Shown here: positions 26,007 to 38,533 of the stretch, one piece after another
Layout: each line of letters starts with the position of its first letter
Numbering within the stretch: position 1 is the first letter of the stretch
NCBI GenBank assembly: GCA_015499995.1
Contig: JADNRV010000091.1
Span: forward strand, 153,871-217,870
Reading direction: 5' to 3'
DNA: 64,000 nucleotides
Source: Flammula alnicola
Taxonomy: Eukaryota > Basidiomycota > Agaricomycetes > Agaricales > Strophariaceae
Made by a program: the position numbers and the translations under genes
Notes under the pieces: generated by a model
The model's database searches: none
Seen by the model: the letters and a program-made list of their open reading frames with translations, nothing else
What the model was told of the DNA's origin: nothing

Positions 26007-28122
26007 ATGCCTGTGAGATGTATTCATTGTGGTGCCTCCACTATTTGGGACGATTCTGTCGGCTCTGCTGTCTGCACCTCATGTGGTTCTCTTGCAGACC
26101 CATCTCAGTCAGTTCTCACTTCATCCCAGTACGGAAATCAGAATGATACCACCGAACCTTCCCTTTGGGATTCTTCTGCTTCTACCACCCTCAAAAGTCT
26201 CCGAAAAGGCAACAACTGGGATCTTGCAGGGCAAGGCAAAGAATCGAGGGACAGAAAGAATGCAGTAAGTGGTCTTGATGATCCTTCTCACCACATCCAT
26301 TGTTAATCTGTCTATCTCACCCTCTATCTTTACGCGCTCCTTGTCCCACTATCATCGTCATTACACTGACTCTTTTTGTTAGTATGCAACCGCCGAATTC
26401 ATTAAATCTCTCGCGGTGTCACTTAACGCCACCGGTCTATCACCGCGCGCTATCACTCTCTTCAACCAAGTAAAGTCCGCCTCTCATTTCCGGTGGGGTC
26501 AGAAATCCCGGAGCGTGGCGGCAGCATGTCTCGCCATCGCGTTGCGCGAGTCAAACCGGCCAGACTCTATTCGTGACATCGCGTCCATCCTCAAGGTCCA
26601 ACCTGCCTCTGTCTCACGCGAGTTCATGTCCATCACTTCCACGCTCAAACTCTCCTTAACTCTTATTGATCCTTCCGTGCACATATCCACGCTTCAGAAC
26701 CACCTTGTTTCTGCACTCAAGGATCAACAACAGTCCGGACTGCCCGCCTCTCTCGTAAAGTTTCTCCAAGCGCTTTGTTTGCGCTCCGCTGCTAAGACCG
26801 CAACTTCATTATGCCAGGTTCTTGCGCGTCTGAGTCCAGGCCACGATGTGTTGCGTTTGCCTGTGCCTCCCACTGCCTGCGGTATATTCATATTAGCCTT
26901 GGAAGCAGAAAATAGAGCTGCCCTAAATCCGTTGGGAGACCTCGCACAATGTCTGGGATCCCGATGCCATGCTGCGAAGAGCGTCGTCATGGCACGCTAC
27001 AAAACCGTTCAAGATGAAATTGCGTCTTGGATAGAGAGGGTACCATGGCTCGACAAATACGAAACCAAAAATGGACGCGCAAAAGTCTCCAAACGGCTCG
27101 TTGTTGCACGAGGCTTAAAAGACGTTATACAATTCCAAGAAGAAATCTGGCAGCAACAAACAAAGCCTTCACTCGAGCTTGAACTAAACGATGACGAAAG
27201 TAAAGCTGACGAAGAGGACGAATCTACACAATCTCTAGGGATCGCGCCTCCACCGCATAAACGACCGAAGCTAAACCATGCTTTGACACAAGCTACTCGT
27301 TTCCTTCTGGACCCTCTTGGTGGATCGATATCGTCTATGTTATCAGTGCCATCAAAATCAAATCAAACGACATTGCCCTCCGATTATCCACCGTCTCGCC
27401 TGCCGTTAGCAATGTACATCCTCACAAATTCCTCCTTCTCGTTAAGCCGCCGACCACCTACACGACTTCAGCTTCTCGCTTTGGATCGCGGTGGGGTAGA
27501 CGAAGAACACATACCGGACGAGGAGCTCTTTTCTGAGGGGGAATTCGAGAAACTACTTAGAGGAGAAGACGAGATCCAGATTCTACGACAAACTTTTGGA
27601 TGGAAAGAAGGGCAAGACGATAACGACAATGCGGACAAGGCTTCCACTAGCAAACCGTCCCGTAAGGCGAGAAATAAACGTACCATCGACAATGTAAATA
27701 TCGACGCCAATGCCGAGGAGGAAATTCTGAGCGGATCTGCTTTGCGTCCACGGAAGAAGTCGCGTCTTAATATGGAAGCACTCGCCCAGTTCTTGGCTAG
27801 CGATGATGATCGTAATGAGCATTCAGGCGAGGACGGCATCGATATCAGCATGATGGGTTTAGAAGAGGTGGTCGACCCGTCTGATATCGACGAAGACGTG
27901 AATTACGATAACAGCCGTATGTACGACTACAACGAGGACCAAGGCGACGCCAGCATCATCGTCGAGACGAGTCCTTCTCCTCACCGCCATCCACAAACGA
28001 ATGTACGGGATACCCGGAGAGACGACGATGCAGACGAGGAAGTCGTTCTCGACAACTGGCGCCCACCGACACCAGAACCTTCAGGAGGACTAGATTCGCG
28101 TTACGAAGAAGAGTACGACTAA
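26007..28122 (+). CDS. Divergent TFIIB/BRF-type zinc-ribbon and cyclin-fold protein
   Basis: The protein opens with a TFIIB-type zinc ribbon, Cys5-x2-Cys8 and Cys23-x2-Cys26 (CIHCGASTIWDDSV...CTSCGSL). One intron (about 26265-26382) leads into a cyclin-like region with LKVQPASVSREFMSI and KSRSVAAACLAIALRESNRP, which resembles the recognition-helix area of TFIIB repeats. The long C-terminal half is acidic with basic patches (RPRKKSRLNMEALAQFLASD) and reads like the disordered tail of a BRF-type factor. It probably acts in RNA polymerase III initiation (TFIIIB) or as a TFIIB paralogue, but the repeats are too diverged for me to choose. The exon structure is clean. Confidence 0.7.
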
Positions 28123-30683
28123 TCCCTTCTCTCTTTTGATGACCTTTTTTCATCTTTTGCAGGCGTCCTCCATGAGCGGCTCTCTCTGAGCTATATACCC
28201 ACTCGTGGAGGATGGACATCTGGAAGTTCTTGATACGCGACAGTTTCATCGCGTTTGTGTTATAATGCTTGCCAGCAGGAGATGCTGCACACGCACATTA
28301 TACTGCGTAAGTCACATATTGTTCAAAAATATACCTGCATAGAATTGAACTGGTTTCTCATCATCGATGATTATAAAAGCCCTCTTCAAGCTTCGACAAG
28401 CCCTGGCGCAACCACACGATCTGTGGGACAAACGTATCTGTGCGCGACAGAAAGGCTTGTGCAATGTGAGTACATTTCGTGTCTTTTTTGAGCGAATTGT
28501 CCGAAATTTTCTTTTTTCCGCTACTTTCCTTTCGCGTTAACCATCCCGGTAACTGCTATCTTGTCGGTCGGAACATATTTTTATTCTGTGTGACTTCCCT
28601 ACCTCTCCCCCTCCCGTTCCACGCGCAATTGACCGAGTACCTCTAATCTTTCGGACCTATAAAAACGCATCGACCACATGATCAGCTGTGCTTCAGGGCG
28701 TTCGCTACGGCTACGGCCCACTTGTCTCAAGGTGACGACGGCCACGGTGGCGACGCAGCTGTCTCCTTTAAGCGAATAATTGGGCGTATATACGCAGGAG
28801 TACACCTCTGTGAAAGCCAAGCGTTCTGAAGCCAATTTTTTCTTAACAGGGCTCAGTCTGCGGTCTGCAGCTGTCGATCTGCAACGTCAATATTTCGAAA
28901 TAATTATGACAGCATGCCTTGACGCAAGAGAGTGGCGTGGTTTTTTGTCCTAGTTTTGTCTGATTGTCCCCACCTCGCTTGTGTGTGAGCTCGAGGCGTT
29001 AATCCTTTAGGATTGGTCACAGGATATTGCCAGCAACATGAGGCTCTAGAAATACAACGCAATGAACTTTAGGTGCGCCACTAAGAGATAACAAACGTTC
29101 CTGATCCCAGCTCAAGTCCCTTTAGGAGGATTCCTGTATCATGTATGTCCCATTCAGCAATTCAATTTAGCTTTCCTACGATACATACATTTGCCATTTT
29201 CACTCATCTGCGCATGTCGGACCGGAAAGTGCTATCGCATTCTTTCAATTCCACAAGAGCGTGTATGTTTTGTTGTGCACGCCGAATCCACCACTGACTC
29301 GGCGAACGCGCATATGACCTCGAGTTCACATCCTCGCCTCCGGATCTTCTACGGCTGCACACTCGGCTTTCATGTCAATGCTGAACAGTGGGAAACTTTT
29401 TCGAAAGTAGTTTTTGACTCTCAAATTATTGGGCCCCGGACTATCCGGCAATCTTAGCGCCAGCATCATAGATTTGCGCGAGGGAAAGATATTTCGTTAC
29501 CTTTGGGTTGCCTTTGCTTCCGTGCGGCGCCAAGCACAAGTCACTACGAGAATGCGGGGTAATAGACCCTCCAGGAGATTCAAGCCAAAATATGCGAAGT
29601 CGTGCCTGTGTTTTTTGGCCAAGAAGTAAGCCAGAGACCCCCCTGGACATTTTGCGCCATTTCACATATCAAAAATCGAAGTCGAACTGGAGGCTTAAAA
29701 ACGGACGTGCCTCAAGAATTTGACAGGCGTCGAAAGTCTGCCGCTGTCCGCCTCGAGGCGCGGCACTTCCCCAGCACAACAGCACAATCTTATCCCATCG
29801 GAATCGATGGCATCGACTATCAGTCTATCACCCCAACCAGATTGTTATGTAGTAGCCCCAAATTTCGTGAGTCCGAGGGATATATGACATACATTGGACA
29901 GGCTTGACATCGGCCGGCTTCAGGTGAGTGGTGCACGCCTTTTACACGCTTTCCATACAACGTGCTGGAATTGGGCCACGCGGGTGCAACAACGACCGTG
30001 GCGCAATTGAAACGGACTCGGAGTCCGGGGGCGCGAAGAATTCTTCTTTGACTATTGCGCGGCCGACGGACATATCAAGTTTTCGTAGAAGTGGAGAAGT
30101 AGAGCTGTTCAAAAATAAAAGCGGCTCAAGAGATGTGCATCGGCCGACGGCTGCGTGCCCTCGACGGGACTGGGGTTGAACGTTGGACGTGCGCGTGAAT
30201 GTTGAACTAGTATTGACATACCCCACTGCCGTTGTCTCCACAGCGCTATTTATGCCTCCCGCACAGTTCGGAGTGATTTCCCTATACTTGGAACATACGA
30301 TGTGTTAGTTGGAACGCCCCGCGACTCCCAGTTTCACCAAGAATACGCGCCTCCGAGTCTTAGTCGGCGAACATGAAGAACCATTTTCAGATCCTGCTAC
30401 GCGACTACTCCCCGAAAGCACGAACTTGGCTTCACCGGGCTCTTTGAGTTGGTAGAGAAAGTATCTGATTAAACCCTGCATATTTTGCAATACTAGTTGC
30501 GAGATTAAGCTAGTACTTGACAATCAAATTTTTAGATATCCACAAAAAGAGAAAAGAGAATGTACGTTTGAGTCCGTAAGTATCCCATATGTGCGTGGTG
30601 CACTGCAAGGTATTGAAACTTGAAAGAATAATAGACTACAAGGCGCGATTAACAGGCGCGATAGCATCTAATTAACAATGTTC
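28123..30683. other. 2.5-kb gap without a supported gene
   Basis: ORFs in this stretch are short, overlap on both strands and show no motif or plausible splice chain. A few TATAAA-like strings occur (near 28372 and 28657). It may be a regulatory spacer or the remains of an old insertion. Confidence 0.4.
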
Positions 30684-32509
30684 TTATCGCCTCACAGGCG
30701 CCAGGCCATTGTCAAAGGGCGGAATCTGCAACGGCGCATACTGAGCAGGCTCATCTGGCACCGTCTCCCTATTGACGGTTTCATTCCCTGCTCCCTCCCT
30801 CCACATTTCCTCCAGCGGCTCGGGTGCCGGACGCGGGACAGTCCCAGCTAACTCGTAGTCATGATTTTCATCGAAGCCGTGGTGGTTATCGTTCGGGCCA
30901 ACGAAGGGGTAGTTCTGGCTGTTCGCGGGTTTATGGGTGGGGAGAATCTCGTGGCCCTCTCCCTTGATGCGCGGAGAGTAAGGGCGATGGGAGAGCGGCG
31001 CCGAGAGCGCGGGATAGTACTGGCGATAAGCGAAAAAGGAAAAGAGGATACCGACAGCTGTGCCAACCAGGACATCATGCCAGTGGTCTACCGAATTGAC
31101 GTTTATGTGAGCAAGAAGAATGTTCGAGGTTGTGAAAGAATAAATAGCCTACGGCGGTAGTCCATCGTTCGCGAGATAGCTACGAGTGATGCGGCCATAA
31201 ATGGAGACAATGCGAGCCATGCTTTCGCCTGAATGATAGGATGACATTAGTATAAATGTTCCCTCTTCCTACGAAGGGATCAACGTACCGTATGGCCTCT
31301 ACTGTCAAACAGATGGAGTTTTCCAGCTAAGTAGTATGACAAAAATCCGAGCCCAGCAAATGACACTGAAAGGTAAAACACACTCAGTTTCGCTTCAGTG
31401 CCCAACGAAGAAGAATGCATACAGCTAGAATGTCCAGAAAAGAAGCTTCTAAAGCCATCGTTCATAATGGCAAAATCTGTTTGCGTACAAACTGTCCAAC
31501 TTGTAAGTCCAAAAGTAGGATCCGTCAGTCCGGCAGGGGGTTGACACCGATCAATGAGATCTACCGAGAGGCATTTTTTTGAGTGATTGAAAGACAGGAC
31601 TAAAGTTAGCACTAACCTGGCCGGGGACGACCAACCGTGATTTTCACTATTTGAGTCATTGCTCCAGTGAGGGATAGAGCGAGAATCACTGCAAATTGTT
31701 ATGGGGGTCGACCAAAGGAAAGAAGGTGCACAACATACATCCGAGAGTACCTAACACAAGGATTATAAGCAACGGCTAATACCAGGGGATGGATGATTTC
31801 TTTGACTCACTGTTGTGAAGATCCCACCATGATCGGATGGTGAAGAAGTTGATCACAGGCATAATTAGAAGAGGCGCTACGAAACATATCATGTACAAGG
31901 CCAAATTCTAGAGGGTCAGAGTATTGAGACCTGGCTCCAAGTCAGGGGCTAATGGGACGACATACGGGAATACGTTCATGGACAGCATAGCTGCAAAAGA
32001 TTAGGGTTCATAAAGGACAGCATCAGCAAACAACAGCAGAACGTACGGGTGGAGGAGACTTTACGTTATGGCCACGTCAGTAATAAGAAAATTAGATTAA
32101 GCCAATGACGTACGAAGTATCCTCCAACGAAAACACTCTCCGGTATCCAGTGACTTTATCCAGAGAGAAAAAAGCAGCGCTAGATGACTCCTCTCAGATG
32201 TGAAGCTCGTCAAATTGGTAGTAGAGACATACGCCAGCACAATTGTCAAGATCCTTCAGCGCCACGACAAATTTAATATCTCCTCGTGTGATATAAGCAA
32301 AGGACTCACCAGTCCGGAGCGTAGGACAGTATGAGCTTTCTACGTCGAATAGCAGTCATTGGAGGGCTTCTGGGCGAAGGGTCGTTGAAAATGGGAAAAG
32401 TCATCATAGGATAGGATGCGGGAGGTGGGTTGTTTGGACGAGGGGTATCAAGCCTTGAATATGACATCAACTGGACAAGAGTGTGTTGTGGAATAGATGT
32501 CTTCGACAC
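30684..32509 (-). CDS. PAP2-type lipid phosphate phosphatase (DPP1/LPP-like)
   Basis: These membrane enzymes dephosphorylate diacylglycerol pyrophosphate and phosphatidate. The start is MSKTSIPQHTLVQLMSYSRL at 32509 and the stop is at 30684. All three PAP2 motifs are visible. Motif 1 is KITVGRPRP, interrupted by an intron before DLIDRCQPP. Motif 2 is FFSGHSS. Motif 3 is the SRTMDYRHHWHDVLVG type, with His-x3-Asp. Hydrophobic stretches between them (LSFAGLGFLSYYLAGKLHLF, AVGILFSFFAYRQYYPALS) are membrane spans. The N-terminal exon and the Pro-rich C-terminus are cytosolic-type. At least eight introns are needed. It is divergent from PP4R2 with about 210 bp between starts. The frame is consistent over the motifs. 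Confidence 0.82.
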
Positions 32510-32721
32510 GGCTCCTTATGAAGGGCCCCAGCTGCGGAATTCCAGACGATATGAATGGATGAATTGCCAAGAGAACTTGAAGAGCAGCCGGTGCTGCTTC
32601 CTCGTGATCGTCGTGCTTTTCTTAGATTGCGGCCCACTGACGTCTCCAGCAGCCTTGCAGAGCCTTTCCAATTTTGTATTCCCGACGTTACGTAAAGCAC
32701 TGTCTTTCCTCCCTGGAACAC

Positions 32722-33845
32722 ATGGCCGACACCCCCACAGAATCGATATGGCTTCCTGGTAAGCACTGCTCCAACAAAGTACCTCACACAACCATATTTG
32801 ACATGTCAATTTTTCAGAATATGATACTCTCCTAGAAAAAATCGCGTCCACAGATGTCGTAGAGTGCGTTCAGTTCATGACATCAACATTGCAAGCCTTA
32901 GCTCACTATCTCTCCCAGCTCAGACTGTAACAAACTTCGCGATGTGATTAAGCAAAAAATCGAAAAGGTGGCTTGACATCCTGTGTGTGCGTCGACCGTG
33001 TTCTGAACCGTGTTTCTACAGAACATCTCACTCTTCTTGACGACGACCCAGAAGCCTTTATTGCCCGCACCTTATCTCCCAATAAACACTTCTACTGGAG
33101 GGCTCAAGCTACCCCCATTCCTGCCTCGAAAGATACAGAACGATGCTCCAGTAAGCTATATGAATGAGGAAGAGGCAAATGCAATGAAGGAGAATATATT
33201 TGCTCTACTAGATCAATTCGAAGGGTTTGTCTCGCTCTGCTGTCATATCTTCCAAAGCTAATAATTCAGAGCAGAAGCCCTCCCTTTACTATCCAGCGTC
33301 TCTGCGAACTGTGTATCGAGCCGAAAAAGCACTATAAAAGCGTCGGCAAATACCTGCGGGCTGTCGAAAAATCCATCCTGGTCACTTCGACGTGGGACAG
33401 CTTCCCACCATTGACCGAGAGCGAAATACACTCTGCTGGACGAAGCGCAATAATGCTTGGATCGACGCTCCAATCTGCACCTAGCACACCTCTCTTCTCG
33501 CCCATTCCTTTCCTCCACGACGATGCACGAAGATCTAAATCTCGTAGTCCACCTCCGACGCCTCTGAACTTGAACTCTACAGTGCCATTAACTGAAGAGC
33601 CTATCAAAGCTCTGGGACTTGTCGACGAGCTGGATGATCCCAGTCCAGGACATATGAGCGATCACCCGACGCCGCTGTCCTCGGTGACCACGACGACTGA
33701 TAGTCCTCACCCGCGACCGTTCCTGGGCAGCTTGGATCAGCGGTTCGTGAAGGCGGAAGACGCAATGGACACCGGCACCCCGCACACGCAGAACGAATCT
33801 GATGACATGGAGATGGATGAGGATAAAGAAAATACCAAAGCATGA
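32722..33845 (+). CDS. PP4 regulatory subunit 2 (PPP4R2) homologue
   Basis: PPP4R2 is a regulatory subunit of protein phosphatase 4, acting in DNA-damage signalling and other processes. The first exon, MADTPTESIWLP, joins EYDTLLEKIASTD. Further exons give CNKLRDVIKQKIE, LKLPPFLPR and NEEEANAMKENIFALLDQFE, and then the most diagnostic block FTIQRLCELCIEPKKHYKSV followed by KYLRAVEKSILVTST. The C-terminal half is a Ser/Pro/Asp-rich disordered tail ending in MEMDEDKENTKA. Four or five short introns are needed, and the splice at 32759 restores frame exactly. It is intact as far as can be read. Confidence 0.82.
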
Positions 33846-34452
33846 GTTGTTGCGATGGGTGTATTGATATTTGGTATGACAGGGAGAATGGACAAAGTCG
33901 ATTTCTTCCCGAATGTACCCAGAAATTATCTGCTTATTGTATGATTCCTGCAAACTTATCAACAACTCAAGATCGCAGCAACTGGTAGATCCATGGAATA
34001 AATGGGCAATAAGGATATTATGTACACCGTACTCAAGGACTGCACATTACAGAGCAATTTCGTCTGCTAAGTCGCGAACGACGAATGTTTAGCAAATGGG
34101 CTATAGAATCGTTATTGTGGATAAAATACTTACGCGAACGACAAACTTGGAATAGTTGATTGCTCTAACAACCCTGCGAGAGACGTTACTCTTCCCAGAG
34201 CGACCTGCAAAACGCAAACGATATCTGGGGCAGCCTAAGCTCCAATCGCGATTGGGAGAATAAATGTAGTGGACCCAGGATTGAAGTCGAATAGACCGAA
34301 CTGAACAACCAAAGGCAGAATGGGACAGTTCAGCGTTGGTTGAGGAGAATAAAATTCTGATGCATATGTTCATGGGCTGTGCATGTGACGCTGCCCCTGC
34401 ACAATTTGGACACCTTCTCGTTTTCTTCTCCGAGTCCAAGAGGTGGCGATGG
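33846..34452. other. Convergent intergenic region
   Basis: This lies between the 3' ends of the PP4R2 and FYV7 genes. No coding region is supported. Confidence 0.4.
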
Positions 34453-35193
34453 TCAAGCAAAATCTTGTTTAATTTTGGCGAGCATGGCGTTCATCCGAAG
34501 CTTCATGTTAGGCTGTCCTCTGCCTGTCTCTGGTCGGCCTCCTCTACCTCTGCCTCTGCCTCTGCCTCCGCCTCTGCCACCACGCTCCGAAGTAAACTTG
34601 TGCTTCTTCAAGGGGTCCGCCCTGTAGGTATGTAGCGTCGACCGCGAATAAGCCTCTCGTGTCAACTCGCGGAGAGAAACAGGATCAGCAGGCTCAGCCT
34701 CCTCCTCGGATGTTTTCTGCTTCTTCGTTGGTCTGGAATCATGGACCTCTCGTTTTGGGGAAGCAAGACGCTTGACGGGCACGTCGGGGTGAATATGTGC
34801 CCGTGACGGATGCATATGAGGAGCCTGCGCATTCGTCTGCTTTGCGGTACGAGGCAATGTTTCTTGTGCAGCTTCGTAATCTTCTTCATCGCTTTCGCTA
34901 CCGTCCTTGTCGTCCTTCGGCTTGTTTCCACTGTCATGACGCTGTTCATCTGCGTATACAGGCATCTCCAGCCTAGAGCTAGAAGCAAGCCCTTCCTTTC
35001 GTTTTTGTGCTTTCCATTTACTCTTAATTTTTGTTTTTTCAACCCATGCTTTCTTGAGGGTTTTCGCTACGAAAAAAAATGAGTTCAACTCAAACCAACA
35101 AGAGATTGAAATTTAAATACCTCTGTGGACCGGAAGATGTTGGAATGTAGGCGGCTTTTTGCGTTTAGTGCCAGCTACAGCAGATTCCGACAT
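34453..35193 (-). CDS. FYV7-like rRNA-processing protein
   Basis: Two exons are present. The first encodes MSESAVAGTKRKKPPTFQHL (start 35193), and after an intron at about 35119-35068 the second runs AKTLKKAWVEKTKIKSKWKA and onward. The protein is highly basic with a central acidic SDEEDYEAAQ patch, an RGG-type repeat (RGGRGGGRGRGRGRGG) and a C-terminal helix MKLRMNAMLAKIKQDF that resembles the conserved end of Fyv7/TAP26 proteins, which act in 18S rRNA maturation. The assignment rests on the basic N-terminal helix and this C-terminal block. A general nucleolar RGG protein is the alternative. It is divergent from eIF1 (221 bp between starts). Confidence 0.6.
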
Positions 35194-35414
35194 GGCCAAT
35201 GGAGTCGATGAAGTATGTAGCAAGTGGTCCTAAGAAGGCAATATTAATAATGAAAGCTGTGTTGCTTACGTGATACACTGGACCAGATTGCTCCAAGATG
35301 GAGTCAGTGCCAGTCAGCTTGCCAGTTTTCGTTATCTCCTTCCTTGTCTCTTACCTTCATCGTCTTTTCGCCCAAGTTCCAACAACCTTTCTCTGTAACC
35401 TTTCCATTCATCGC

Positions 35415-35958
35415 ATGAGCGTACAGAATCTCAATTCCTACGGTACGTATCTTTTTCACCCACCCACGGGCCACGTTATCGATCTGCGTGTGAGATGGAA
35501 AACTGACAACAACGCCATGTGCTACAGATCCCTTTGCAGACGAAGGGGACCCGCTCGGAGACAGTGCCGACGTTGGATCCACCGCAGACTACATTCACAT
35601 CCGTATCCAGCAACGTAATGGTCGTAAGACTTTGACGACTTTGCAGGGCTTGCCAAAACGTCGGTCTCTATCTGACTCAGCCTCCGTTCCGCACGCTAAT
35701 ACTCCTTAAATCACAGAATATGATCCAAAGAAACTCTTGAAGGCATTCAAGAAGGTGCGATCTTATCATTTTCGTCATTTGAATGACATGCTGACAATGT
35801 GGTTTTTCTCTCAGGAATTCGCCTGCAACGGTACCCTCGTCGACGACGAGAAGATGGGCCAGGTCATCCAACTTCAGGGAGATCAGCGCGCCAAGATTTC
35901 ATCATTCCTGGTGGAGAATGGATTAGAGAAGTCCACCATCAAGGTTCACGGATTCTAA
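35415..35958 (+). CDS. SUI1: Translation initiation factor eIF1 (SUI1)
   Basis: eIF1 binds the 40S P-site region and enforces AUG selection. Four exons give 113 residues: MSVQNLNSYD, DPFADEGDPLGDSADVGST, DYIHIRIQQRNGRKTLTTLQ, GLPKQYDPKKLLKAFKKEF and GQVIQLQGDQRAKISSFLVE, ending GLEKSTIKVHGF. This is full length for the family. Introns fit at 35444-35527, 35655-35718 and 35755-35815. The Gln in PKQYD is a single change from the common PKEYD. The gene is intact. Confidence 0.95.
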
Positions 35959-36420
35959 ACTCCTGTTCCCCCACGCATCAGCAATTGGGGTCCTTCATAG
36001 GAAACGAGAGGCTGTTGAATCGTTTTCGAGTTTTATGGACATGACCTGCACACATGGATGAAGCCAGTAGCGGGACAATACTCGAGTTTTCGTATTATCT
36101 TCAATTTGTCTTTTTGTTGTACAAGAGCCTTATTTTTCCTTACACATCGACTCGCTCAAGATTTCTGTACGAATTATCTTCATAACTCAGACAATGTATT
36201 CTGCGAGACAGAAAATTTCCTCGAAAGGTCTGACAGAGAGTTTTGTAATATAGATGCAGCATATAAGCAGGATCAACTAGGACTCTCTGTGCAACTCACG
36301 GAACCCTGAATGATTTACGAAGTGAACATGTCGGGCCGTTGCAAGTCAGTGTACTCAGCTGTTCTAAGCCATATTCTTGAACGAACAAAACAACACCAGG
36401 TTCAGGTCGACACCTTGGTA

Positions 36421-37427
36421 TTATTTGATTTTGTCCAGAGGCCTGCAATTTTTTGTAAGAAAGTGAGATATAGAAAAGGACTCGCTCATACCTGTTGAAA
36501 CCACCGCGCCTATAAAAGAGAGGGAATGAATAACAAGAAGCAATGTTGATGAAGAGAAACTAACCTGTTCATATATTGACGCCATGTCCTTGTTTTCTTG
36601 ATGTCCACACCACCTTCTTGGTTGCCTGTTACATGCTTGCCCTAGCAAACACGGTTAAAAATGATACAGCTCAGAAGGATAATTAGAATCTACCTTTGTC
36701 GTTCCAAAGCCAGTAACACCCATCATGGCCATCATTGCAGCATCGTCATCCTCGTTGACCTCGTCCATGGCCTCTCCGTCATCAGTGGGGTTGTCAGGTG
36801 CGTCCGGATCAAGATTTGGACGAGAAGACAAGGATGAAGTAGTTTTCGGTGGTTCTGTAAAAGTTGTTTAGTTGATTGCACGACAGCAGATAGTGATCCT
36901 ACCTACCGGTATGAGATGAGGGCCCAGATGCTGATGTGGGTATTTGACGACTCTTTGATTCGTCCTCGCGAGGGTTTCTGTCATCACGACTAGGTGTGTC
37001 CCTGTCTCTCGTGTCTCTTCGAGAATCTCGCACATCGTCGCCTCGCCTTCGGTCGTCCGGTCGTCTATCTCTGTCTCTGTCTCGATCCCGATCACCTCGT
37101 CCATCTCGACGGTCATCATCCCGTCTATAATCCCTATCTCGACGGTCTAAACAAGCAAATAGCAATTAGAATAACGGTTTGAAGGAAAATACTTCGCCAC
37201 ACACCTGTCCCTCGTCGGTCGTCCCTGTCCCTGTCTCGACGAGGACTCCGTGAGCGACTAGAACGTCTCCTTGGTTCATCACGATATGATCCTCCTCCCC
37301 GTCCACCTCCCCGTCCACCTCCTCGTCCACCTCCTCCCCTACCACCCCCACGAGAGGACCTATCTCTTTCTCTGTCGTCCTTCTCCCAGCTTCGGTCGCG
37401 CCGTCTATGATCTGCACGGGAGGACAT
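36421..37427 (-). CDS. U4/U6.U5 tri-snRNP 27-kDa protein (SNRNP27)
   Basis: This spliceosomal protein helps the transition to the active complex and influences 5' splice-site choice. The N-terminus (start 37427, MSSRADHRRRDRSWEKDDRE) is a Gly/Arg repeat followed by an RS/RD-rich region (RRSSRSRSPRRDRDRDDRR, then DRDRDRDRDRRPDDRRRGDD). The conserved C-terminal domain is MMAMMGVTGFGTTK, joined over an intron to GKHVTGNQEGG, KKTRTWRQYMN, RRGGFN and R PLDKIK. Six or seven introns include some very close to the 3' end. This C-terminal block is diagnostic for SNRNP27. The gene is intact. Confidence 0.85.
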
Positions 37428-37582
37428 GGTGGGAGATTGTAAGTTGAATGAATGCGACAGGCTGCGGCACTACCAAAGCGCGAGGAAGCGCGTGACAACG
37501 ACGTGACTCGTCGACCAAATGGGATTGCTATTACCGAGGTTCAAAAACTTTGAATATTGTTCGACCTCCTCTTGACGCTGGC

Positions 37583-38400
37583 ATGAGCAGAAGCGTGTAC
37601 TTCACGGCCGAAGGTGCGTCTTCCAACCATGGGCCGCTAGCTAGACTCATGGACAGACTGAATTTGTAGCCGTGCGAGAAGCAACACATATACTTTTGCG
37701 CGGTTTGCCCAGAGCTGCCACTTCTCGAGATGTCCGGAGAGCTATCATGCAGGCAGGCATGAAAGGCGTTTCTGACGGTGAATATTTTCGTATCTTTGAA
37801 AGACACACTCTATCTGAATGACAACTTCACAACAGTATCCCTATACTACAGTCATTTCAGGCCGACTGGGAAGGCAATACTTACTATGGCGCTTCCCGAT
37901 TATACGCGCGATGCCATTCGTAAAGCCCACAGTGTCACTATCCTCGGTACCAAAGTAGAAGCGGAACCCATTTACAGGCCCGAAAACATGCTTAATCCCG
38001 AACACAAGCTTGCGAACCGGTATCTAGAAACTACTGGAGATGGGGCTTCTGCTGGTGTTGCAGTCGGAAGTACGGTTTCACTCTGTGGACTGCCTGGAAG
38101 AGCCGGAGTGGAAGCCGTTCAGAGCATGGTGAAAGGATTTGAGCTGGTTAAAACGCAAGACTTTGCCGCAATACAGCGAGTTCCATTGTACGTTTTCCTT
38201 GTCCTCGAACGTTTGTCGATATTCACTATATCTTCTTAATCATTTCCTGCAGACCAGAGAAAAAATTCTCGATGATCACACGCTGGTGCATTCATTTAGA
38301 ATCAGAATCCGAGGCGCAGAGACTGGTTAGAAAGCTTCATATGACACCTTACAAAGGCAAAGAGGAAGCGCCCATTATGAGGGCTGAAATAATTTATTAA
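37583..38400 (+). CDS. RRM-type RNA-binding protein, probably mitochondrial; 5' end uncertain
   Basis: The secure part runs from an RRM-like segment (REATHILLRGLPRAATSRDV, about 37668-37730, then RRAIMQAGMKGVSD) through an intron (about 37778-37852) to a second segment (RPTGKAILTMALPDYTRDAI), a linker, VAVGSTVSLCGLPGRAGVEA, and after another intron PEKKFSMITRWCIHLESESE with AQRLVRKLHM, ending AEIIY at 38400. This pattern (strand, helix, FxxTGKAIL-like strand) fits one or two degenerate RRMs. The first exon is unclear. MSRSVYFTAE at 37583 is plausible, but the link to the RRM needs an unusually short intron or a missing base. The function is unknown. Confidence 0.6.
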
Positions 38401-38533
38401 TCGTTAGTATAGGACACTACGTTCCGCTGAGCAGGAATCATAATATCGGACAAGGTATATTGAACAATCTGAGCGAATGAAATACAAGGCATTATCAAAA
38501 TAATAAAAAATAGGACAATCAGGAAAACAGTCT

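Noticed and set aside
30861..31160. A plus-strand ORF in the PAP2 locus
   Set aside because: The opposite strand carries PAP2 motif 3 and its tail in a consistent exon chain, so this ORF is its shadow.
32430..32762. A 110-codon plus-strand ORF
   Set aside because: It overlaps the PAP2 first exon on the other strand and the divergent promoter, and it has no motif. It is a shadow ORF.
37531..37806. A 91-codon minus-strand ORF
   Set aside because: It lies antisense to the RRM-encoding exon and has no recognisable features.
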